A stretch of 64,000 nt of DNA from Rhizomucor pusillus (taxonomy: Eukaryota; Mucoromycota; Mucoromycetes; Mucorales; Lichtheimiaceae): positions 1-64,000 of the forward strand of contig FWWN02000394.1 in assembly GCA_900175165.2 (NCBI GenBank), written 5' to 3'. The translations under genes were made by a program, and so were the position numbers. Shown here in pieces: positions 56,361-64,000 of this stretch. Position 1 is the stretch's first letter. Each line of letters starts with the position of its first letter. The notes beneath the pieces are model-generated. The model made no database searches and was not told the DNA's origin. It saw only the letters and a list, made by a program, of their open reading frames with translations.

Positions 56361-58938
56361 ATGCAAGTAGCGTCCTTGGCTGATTCACCCACGTTCTGCG
56401 TCGAATGCCGAGATCAAGAGGTACCTGTCAACTCTAAAACCCCATTTCCTAGTTCTGGCTATGCTCTGCAGGCGAGATCGTGGTGTTGCGATGAGTTTGT
56501 CTGCAAAGCAAGGGGACTGCGACGTTTGGCTTACAACGGAGTAACAAAAAGCTCAACCTTATTTATAGGCGTCTGTCTTTTGTGAACAGTGCGATGAGGA
56601 CTTTTGCGAAGTATGCCATGGTAATATATTGCCACATATATAGTTTGCGTATTCTGCAGAAATGAGGGAAAACTGAAGTAGTATCTTTGCAACAGCTATG
56701 CTGCATCGCACTGGCAATCGTCGAAAGCATATATCAAAAAATCTCGCAGTGAACGCACCAAAAACTGACGCCACCGCTAAAGATCACGGCGCCAACGGAA
56801 CTGACACATCATCTGCACAAGTAATATACTAGACCAGAGAGTCGATAAAGGACGAGAGACCTGACAGCAGCGTAAATGTTGTAGAAAAACAACGGAAATG
56901 ACGAAAAGATGAGTACTGCAGCTATGGATTTGGATGGCACAATTATTCAGGGCTCAGGAGCAACATTTGGAGAATGGATGGAGAAGAGGTATATTTAAAT
57001 GCTGCATGCTGACCGCAGTATGAGGTGTGACTCAACCTGAATTGATTAATAGAGCAAAATACGTGCCGTTGCGACTTGATGCAGAAGAACGCAATTTGCT
57101 TCGACTGTATGTATTATTGTAAACGGACCTTTATATTTTCCGTAGAAGGATAAACTTACATGATTCTTCTATGCAACAGACTCGAAGCGGCCTTGAATGT
57201 CTCTGAATATACAGGTAAGGAGGATGCATAATTGCCCCTGTTTATAATACGAAGCTAAATAATGATTCATCTCTAGATAAAATTGACATCCTCACGTACG
57301 CCAACAAGGCTAGAAGAATTGTCGCCCAGATTCGAGACCTATGCGCCATCATATCCGGCCTACTTGTTGCAAGCGATTACAAAACAGGAGAACGATTGTT
57401 TTCAGAGAGAAGTGTAAAGCAAAACGAGGAATTATTCCAGCGGGTGTTCGAAGTTGGCCGACGGTATGTAGCTGAAGGAATTTTACGACATTATTCCAAT
57501 TCTCAACGCGATTTCTAGACATAAGATTATGAACCCTGAAAAAATGCGTTCGACGTACGGAAAGTTAATGTACATGTTAATGGTATATATGCATTTTTCG
57601 ACCATTCACACCAACAATAGCTAATTTATCATCGCAGGATTCGGTAATGCCTGAGGTTGAGGATATGCTCGGCTTTTCCTGCGTCATTCCCATCAAGACT
57701 GTTTTCGATTATCTAAAGGCCAACGACTGCCTTGAGCTTCTGCACGACGATGCTATAGCACTTGCAACACGTGAAATATCGACTGAATTCAAGAGTCGCG
57801 CGCAGATCGATGCCGAAGTACAACGCAAGAAACGCGCCATTGAGATGTTAAGTCAGAAATACGCAAACGATCGAGTATCTGCAGATGATATCGTCCGGTG
57901 TCTGGCTTCTTTGTCGGATAACCATGCATACTTGAAAGCTAACCGGTAAGTTAATGTCGATTCCGGAATAGGGAGCATTCCTACTCTTCGAGTAAAAATG
58001 CCCTGACAACAAGTTTCTAGCGATCCTTGCGAGAAAATGCTCAAATATCTTACCAAATACTTCAACCCCACGAAGACTGAGAGTGGATACTCATTAGCGA
58101 TCGTCGCTGGTCGGCATGGTCATCGACTGACTCACAGCCACTCTGCACAGTTTTCCTACGTTCACCAGTCACTGTGCCTGTGGCGCGAAATTGTTCACGA
58201 GATGTTTATGCTTTGGAGTTTAGCAGACGACGATCTGATATCGGTGAACCCATACCGACTCACCAACACCGGTCAGGGTCTCCAACGTATACAGCAATGC
58301 AGAAACGTCAGTGGCGCTATGCATAAAATCCTGAACCGAGCGCAAAAGAAGAGCGGGTCTTGGGTTGGAAGCAGTGTCGTCCATTTAGGCGATAGAAACG
58401 TTCCAAATGCATTCATGTTTATCGACAAGGTACGAGACGAGCACGATAGATCGACGATTCGAGAATCTAACGACAGACTTTAAAGTATAATCAAGTATCG
58501 CGAATCCTATCCCCCATTGTAAACACACTCGATCGGATAGACTCATTGGCTCAGCAAGATCCAGCAATAGCGGAATACATAGAAGATACGTTTGGAGGTG
58601 TAGAGCAGTGCCGCAAGGATATTCTCTGTAAGTTTACCGATATAGCTACTTTGTGCATTATGGACTACAGTCGAGCTGATATGAATATAATAGATGACTT
58701 TTTCCGCTTTGGATTCGATGGATCTGGCGCAGACAATTACTTTGACGCAGGTAGCTGTATTGATGGACGCTTGACATCCGCTTGGAATTGGTGCTCGCAG
58801 ATTGAAAAGAAAAAGTTCTTCCCAATCTTCTTACTGACAGTACGTACAAATTCCTTACTACTTTTTTACAGCTTGTAAATCTTAACATTCTCTTTCGTCT
58901 AGGGCTTTGTTGGGTTTGATGGTGGTGGATGGAATTAG
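56361..58938 (+). CDS. DUF2009/UPF0652-like protein with N-terminal B-box zinc finger
   Basis: 573 aa in 13 exons: 56361-56420, 56569-56620, 56696-56820, 56885-56988, 57053-57106, 57180-57214, 57277-57463, 57519-57582, 57638-57945, 58021-58429, 58486-58627, 58694-58839, 58903-58938. The N-terminus has a B-box-like zinc site joined across three exons: CVECRDQEASVFCEQC, DEDFCEVCH, then MLHRTGNRRKH. The rest is a conserved, mostly helical region (GEWMEKRAKYVPLRLDAEER, YANKARRIVAQI, KLMYMLMDSVMPEVEDML) ending in the highly conserved GFVGFDGGGWN. This layout fits the eukaryotic DUF2009/UPF0652 family, whose function is unknown. All twelve introns are GT-AG and in phase; the first is 148 nt, the rest 50-80. 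Family name from memory, moderate certainty. Confidence 0.82.
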
Positions 58939-61514
58939 AACGCTAAGATCACTACATAGAAGACTCAAAAGATTAATGATAATAATAACTTAAAATGAGG
59001 CCGGCAGAAGATAGAATTTATGAATGTTAATGTTAAGCCGATGTGTCACATGATACATATACGTCTCGCGACAGTATAGAGATTCGAAATAGGTCTGCAC
59101 ATTTTAAACTTTGTCCATTTTACGTCCTTGTTGCTACGCAACAAGATTTCGATCACTTCACTGTTTGAAAACCTTCAAACCAAGTATAAAAGCTTTCCCC
59201 AATGAGTGTATAAGGCGCATAAGCCTTTTGGCCACGGCTTTCCTTCGTCCTATCACGTCTACGGTTTAAAACTGTGGATTACAACAATTGTACGCGGCCG
59301 AATGCAAAAAAAGAAGAAAGAAGGAAAAAGAAAAGAAAGCGACTATATGTTTGTATCCGCAGGATCGGATTGATCAAAAGTGTCCGATGGAAGTAATATT
59401 CTGTTATTTTTCGTTTGCGAATTGTATTGGGGTGTCGATTATCCTCCATTTATTATCTTAATGCATCTTATAAGCGTCTATGACATCCGATCTAAACCAG
59501 ATACTACAATTTAGGCAGTTTTGATGCTCGCCAGTGCGAAAAGTTGCACCTGGAAGCCGTTCAATTAATTGTTTGGTTACGAAACTTTCGACACGATTTT
59601 CGTCGCCAATGCAACGAAGTGGAGTGCTTGGGTCGCAAGAAGCATACAATCTCCAGCCTTGAATATCCGACTTGTAGCCGTGAGCGTCTTGGTACCGGGG
59701 GCTGGAGAAAGGAACAAGTGGGTTATTGAGCTACTTCTGTAATTTGACAGATAATTATAGAGGTTGAAACATAATTGTGCAGTCCAGTGGGCTGAAGGTT
59801 AAGATTGCAAGGACTTTTTACGGCGGACGATTCAAGGGTCTTGATCTCTTGCGAAGTGAAGAATCGGAAAAGTTTGTTGCACAAAAGTCTGAGGATCGGA
59901 TGCTCGATAGGCTTTTTTATATAAGAATGGTGTTGAATGATTCATGCAAATTGCGCTATACATACCGGTGAGCAGAGAATGGACAAGGTACGAGTAAAGT
60001 TTTACTGCATGCCGAGCTTATGACAAGCGTACGAAGGGACGCAATCGTGATTCAAGGAAACAGTGACGACTGCAGCGCAGAGCATGAAACATTGTCTCGC
60101 TAAAAAACGCTATCGCTTTATAGTTTCTGTGATGCTCCTCTCTGGGTGAGTCAGTATGTGCCCACTTTCTCATTGCTGCTGTCGACATGGTTCCGTGGTT
60201 TCTTGTAAGGATCTCTCTCAATCACAGTTGTTCAGTGGTTGCCATAGCGGCTTGAATTGCAAGAAGAAAAGTATACGCAGAGCTGTTACGGTGAAGTACA
60301 TACGGGTGCTTGCAGTCTTGGGTGGGAAGTTTCATTGATCACCCGATATTCCATAAAATATTCCCAATAAGGATGTCAGTTGGCCTGCTCGTACATTGTA
60401 TGTAGTGTCCTTTCTGGCAGCATTAATGCCCCCAGTAGACGATTCGAATCCTCTGGCAACTGCGAGCATTTTGGTTTGTCAAATGAGAACCATGCTGGTA
60501 TCTCAAAAAGCGTCTTACACATTGCGCAGAAGAGTGTACAGTATTTTCAATTTTGCTCCTATTTTTCTTTGTCAGTAGTGATACATACAACTTCTGCAGT
60601 AGAATGGATCCGGTATCATCGTTTGTGAGTATCTTCCGTTGCGATATATCCGAATTCGAGAATTAAACATGTACCGCATACTTTTGAGAATGCGCGATCG
60701 GTTTTCATTTACTTCCAAGTTATTGATGCTTTTAACAAAGGAGCGCGCTTTTTCGCTATCTTAACCCATTTTTAGACATTTTTACAGCATTTGATGAATT
60801 TACACAGTCATGGCATTCTATGCTTGAGACGATCATGACCGAAGATCACTTTCCATATATGGGGTAGTTTCGATGTGTCAAATCTTTTGACCAACGCGGG
60901 AATCCACAGAATATTACGGGCTAACCTCGGAACTTCTGTACATCTCCCTCCATACGATCTCGGGAGCCTGCATATGCTGCGTCTGATAACCCTTCCATGT
61001 GACAAACGGAACTATTTGGACCGCTCTACACATCATAGCATCTAATGTGACGGAGCCGATCACAGACACATTCCACCCTTTTGCCAGCGAAAAAGCAGAC
61101 GTTTGGAAGAATGGATAGGTGTAACAAAGACAGTAACAAGTATATTCAATGCGCCCACACGTGGTATACACGTATACGACCAGCGATCTTTCTAGGTAAA
61201 ACAGATTTTATGCGCCTCTTTACGTACAACATTGACTGCAGGAAAAGAGATGGAATCCATTTGAAGTGCATCGACAGCTGGTGATAGAAAGGTGCGTGTT
61301 TGCTTCCTGTTGCCATGGATCTAAGAACCACGGCAACCGCGCCTTGTATATACACACATCTGCATCTCCTTTGTTATGGATCCTGTTGAGGAAAATTTTC
61401 GATTCGGCATATGAATTTCAAGCACAAGCTTTTGCCATGTGAAGCAAGTGTACAGTTCTGGATGGGGCGTTCCCCACACTTAGCGTTCTGTTTCGTTGTA
61501 CGACAGCAATCTCA
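58939..61514. other. Gene-poor region of 2.6 kb
   Basis: Nothing certain except a likely small gene end at 59458-59700 (minus strand, listed separately). A TATA-like TTATATAAAAAAG on the minus strand near 59925 may belong to it. The rest is AT-rich. Confidence 0.45.
59458..59700 (-). CDS. Possible Cys-containing small protein, C-terminal exon
   Basis: Not recognised. The minus-strand frame reads RYQDAHGYKSDIQGW, RLYASCDPSTPLRC, IGDENRVESFVTKQL, GEHQNCLNCSIWFRSDV and ends DAYKMH. It has five Cys and balanced composition, as in small secreted proteins. An acceptor CTCCAG precedes it, and an upstream piece near 59905-59831 (SSDFCATNFSDSSLRKRSR) could be joined in phase by a GT donor, but no ATG is clear. 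It may be the end of a real gene or a decayed one. Confidence 0.35.
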   Translation of the reverse strand, partial: PRYQDAHGYKSDIQGWRLYASCDPSTPLRCIGDENRVESFVTKQLIERLPGATFRTGEHQNCLNCSIWFRSDVIDAYKMH

Positions 61515-61522
61515 TATAAAAG
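61515..61522 (+). promoter_or_regulatory. TATA box of the P450 gene
   Basis: TATAAAAG, 67 bp before the ATG at 61582; the same word and spacing as for the SCP2-domain gene. Confidence 0.65.
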
Positions 61523-61581
61523 CCGCCTATCAGACCCCTGTGCCCATTTCCTTTCCCATTGATTCCAATAATCTTTATACC

Positions 61582-63533
61582 ATGGCTACTGCTACAACCA
61601 CTAATAGAAACCCGATCGCCCGCTACGTTGGTGGCGCTGCCCTAGTCGGCGTTGCTGCCTTGGCTCTGATCTACCACGACCGCGCTGTGTTTGATGAGCA
61701 TCGAGAAGATATAAAGACGCAACCGGGTTGGCCCTTGGTTGGCAATCTGCCCATCTTGCTCCAGTGGAAGGACAGAATCCACGAGTTCTTGCTGGAGGGA
61801 TTCACCTCCTTGGATGAAACTACCCTGTGAGTATCGATAAGACACGCTGAAGATCTCCGCATTTATATTAAGAATTTCTTGATCAGGACCATGTCCGCAT
61901 TGGGTATTCCACGTCATATTTCTACCATTGATCCTCGCAATGTCGAGCATGTTTTGAAAGGTAAACAAGACTAGCAGACATCTTCTTTTTACCTGAATTA
62001 GTTGACACATATCCTGTCTCTTTTTTCTCTCGGATGTCACTGCAACAGGCAACTTTGAAAACTACATCAAAGGCCCTGAATTCCATGCATCTCTCAACGA
62101 CCTTTTTGGTGACGGTATTTTCAACGCAAACGGCGAAGAATGGAAGTACCAGCGCAAGACTGCCAGCCACATCTTCAATGTCAAGAACTTTAGAGATCAG
62201 TTCACAGAGTAAGTTTGCTGCCAAGATTTTCTCGGAATTTTGAAAGATTCAACTGATATCTTGGATTCTGCAGTGTGTTTGTCCAAGAAATCGAATACAT
62301 GAGCGAAAAGATTTGGGACAAGGCCGCTGCTACCGGCGAGACCGTTGATTTCCACGATGTCATGTTCAAGTTCACGCTTGATTCTTTCATTCTGTAAGTA
62401 TCCCAAAGCTTATGACTTTGCAATAATAAGTTGCTCATTTACGTGTAATGTACAGTCTTGGATTTGGTGTCCAGTTGAATGCCCTTGGTTCCAAGGAAAA
62501 GGTGCCTTTCGCGGCAGCTTTCGATGAAGCTCAAAAGAACACATTCCAGCGTTTTGTTAACCCTATCTGGCCCATCACTGAACGTATCCAAAAACTGGTA
62601 ATGCCATGGAAACCAGGCATGAACGACCATCTCCGCGTTGTCGACACATTCGCTCGTGAAGTCACTGAAAAGCGACGCAAAGAAATTGCCAACGGAGAAG
62701 AGCACCGCGACTTGCTTTCACGCTTCATGAATGCCCGCAACGCCAAGGGCGAACCGCTCAACAATGATGAACTTCGTGATATTGTGCTCAATTTTGTGAT
62801 TGCTGGTCGTGACACCACTGCCCAAGCCCTTTCCTGGACTTTCTATATGCTCATGTGCCACCCACGGGTCGAGGAGAACCTTTTGGATGAGATCAAGGAG
62901 TATATTACCGAGGATATCATGCACGATTCCCCAGCATTGTATGAAGCTATCAAGGGCATGAAATATGCTCATGCAGTGTAAGTTCAAAAGAAAAAGCCAT
63001 CTCAATTAGCCAAGAATTTCTTAACCCAATCTCCACAGATTCTACGAAGTCTTGCGCCTCTACCCCTCTGTACCACTCAACCAAAAGTATGCTTTGAATG
63101 ACGATATCTGGCCGGACGGTACCCGTATCCGCAAGGGCGACTACATCCTCTGGACGCCATATGCGCAAGGTCGCAGCGAAAAGGTTTGGGGCCCGGATGC
63201 AAAGGAATTCAAACCCGAGCGCTGGATTACTCCGGAGGGCGAATTGCGTCGCGAATCTCAGGGACAATGGCCTGCTTTCCATGCTGGCCCTCGTACATGC
63301 CTTGGTAAGAGAAACCCCAACCAGAAATTTTTCATGCGGTGATTTAACAACATTGTGCCCATGTGATCCATCTAGGTCAACACTTGGCTACCTTGGAAGC
63401 CCTCGTTGCTATCATCTTTATGATCAAACGCTACAAGTTTACTCTGGTACCAGGCCAGGAGATCACCTACCAAGTCTCGCTTACCTTGCCCATGAAGAAC
63501 GGCATGATTGTCGGCGTTCAAAAGCGTCACTAA
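61582..63533 (+). CDS. Cytochrome P450 monooxygenase
   Basis: 514 aa in 7 exons: 61582-61826, 61887-61960, 62049-62208, 62274-62393, 62456-62977, 63039-63304, 63376-63533. An N-terminal membrane anchor (YVGGAALVGVAALALIYHD) is followed by the Pro-rich hinge GWPLVGNLP. The oxygen-binding I-helix has AGRDTTAQ, the K-helix E-x2-R (YEVLRLYPSVP), PERW in the meander, and the heme loop FHAGPRTCLG supplies the Cys ligand, cut by the last intron. Sequence style is that of fungal CYP52/CYP4-clan fatty-acid or alkane hydroxylases and Mucorales CYP509-like enzymes; substrate unknown. ER membrane, needs P450 reductase. The start is set by the TATA box 67 bp upstream; a longer upstream frame precedes the TATA and is excluded. 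Confidence 0.95.
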
Positions 63534-64000
63534 GAGCACATAATGCAACATAACTTGTCATGTCTCCCCCAACCCTTTCTTCTTAATTTCCCCCCCCCCA
63601 AAGATTAGGCAAAATCCTTCCCCTTTGTAAATATCTTGTCTTATTTTCATTATGCGCTCTCCTTCCCTCTGGCCTGTTTGTGAGCATTATAGATAAGCTT
63701 CCTACCTCCTTTCGTCCTTTTCCTTATTAAAAATATAAAGCTTTAATTATGCGAACTGCTGATTTGTTTCTCAGCTGGCAGCTTATTTGCTTGATGGGCT
63801 CCATGCAGCGTTCCTACTGTATGTCAGAATTCGATAATAATCAAAGTTTGGGTATTTGTCATTGAATGGTGGTAGCAAACAGTAAGATAAAAAACAGTGT
63901 AGGGATAAATAACCAAAACCAAGTCCTGAACGAATTTGAATCGGACCACCATCAGTAATCAGCAGCGAACTTTTTTCTTCTTCCAAAGTCCAACGAAGGC
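63534..64000. other. 3' UTR of the P450 gene and window end
   Basis: Contains a C-run near 63590-63600, T/C-rich 3' UTR sequence and AT-rich DNA. A minus-strand frame at 63986-63783 is unrecognised. Confidence 0.5.

Noticed and set aside
61411..61581. Longer N-terminus for the P450
   Set aside because: This frame precedes and spans the TATA box at 61515-61522, and the ATG at 61582 is followed by a normal membrane anchor.
1..64000. CRISPR arrays, bacterial operons, ribosome-binding sites
   Set aside because: No regularly spaced repeats, and every gene has eukaryotic structure with spliceosomal introns.
1..64000. A biosynthetic gene cluster or defence system
   Set aside because: The P450, FAD oxidoreductase and hydrolase are 8-18 kb apart, separated by housekeeping genes, with no core synthase; neighbours do not share a pathway.

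Overview
This window is nuclear DNA of a filamentous fungus, most likely an early-diverging one (Mucoromycota, probably Mucorales). Introns are short and frequent: about 89 can be placed, mostly 45-75 nt, with full GT-AG signals and consistent reading phase. Fungus-type proteins occur (Opy2-domain and Mid2-like surface proteins, PRM10-type DUF1212/ThrE, a ZAP1-like regulator, DUF2009/UPF0652) beside genes that yeasts lack (HEMW/RSAD1, MOCS2A, ANKRD16-like). Intergenic DNA is AT-rich, and upstream regions carry TATA boxes and CT-rich leaders. No tRNA, rRNA or CRISPR array was seen. The genus is inferred, not shown.

Layout. 1-4.4 kb: nearly gene-free. 4.5-6.0: bHLH-leucine zipper factor. 6.8-11.1: ERO1 and a HEMW/RSAD1 radical-SAM gene, tail to tail 32 bp apart. 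12.0-15.6: RIB1, MOCS2A, ATX1 copper chaperone and an Opy2-like membrane protein. 18.4-19.8: C2H2 factor. 23.1-23.6: SCP2-domain protein ending in AKL. 24.5-27.5: XPB/SSL2 helicase. 28.4-30.4: 13-unit Sel1-repeat protein. 30.8-33.5: small membrane protein and PRM10-like transporter, convergent. 34.6-35.0: decayed multicopy gene. 35.9-38.0: kelch membrane protein. 39.7-40.7: Ser/Asn-rich surface protein. 41.9-42.7: broken Ty3/gypsy fragment. 43.2-44.8: FAD oxidoreductase. 45.5-50.2: two tandem zinc-finger regulators, the second ZAP1-like. 50.4-51.2: SYS1. 52.8-54.5: HSL-type hydrolase. 55.0-58.9: ANKRD16-like and DUF2009 genes, divergent. 61.6-63.5: cytochrome P450.

The genes do not form one pathway; this is ordinary mixed housekeeping sequence with three gene-poor stretches. 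Loose themes are cofactor and metal handling (HEMW, RIB1, MOCS2A, ATX1, ZAP1-like) and cell-surface proteins (Opy2-like, kelch, Mid2-like).

The most unusual signal is in the introns. Six introns in six genes need a GC donor, and five share the donor GCAAGTAT, which contains a GT donor 4 nt downstream that would break the frame. There are micro-exons of 11, 12 and 17 nt and a 6-nt first coding exon. The bHLH gene has an alternative in-frame splice inside the HLH-zipper junction and a long intron that divides into intron-sized pieces at two AG|GT sites. Gene models were built by hand from splice signals and protein family patterns; no alignment or transcript data were available.
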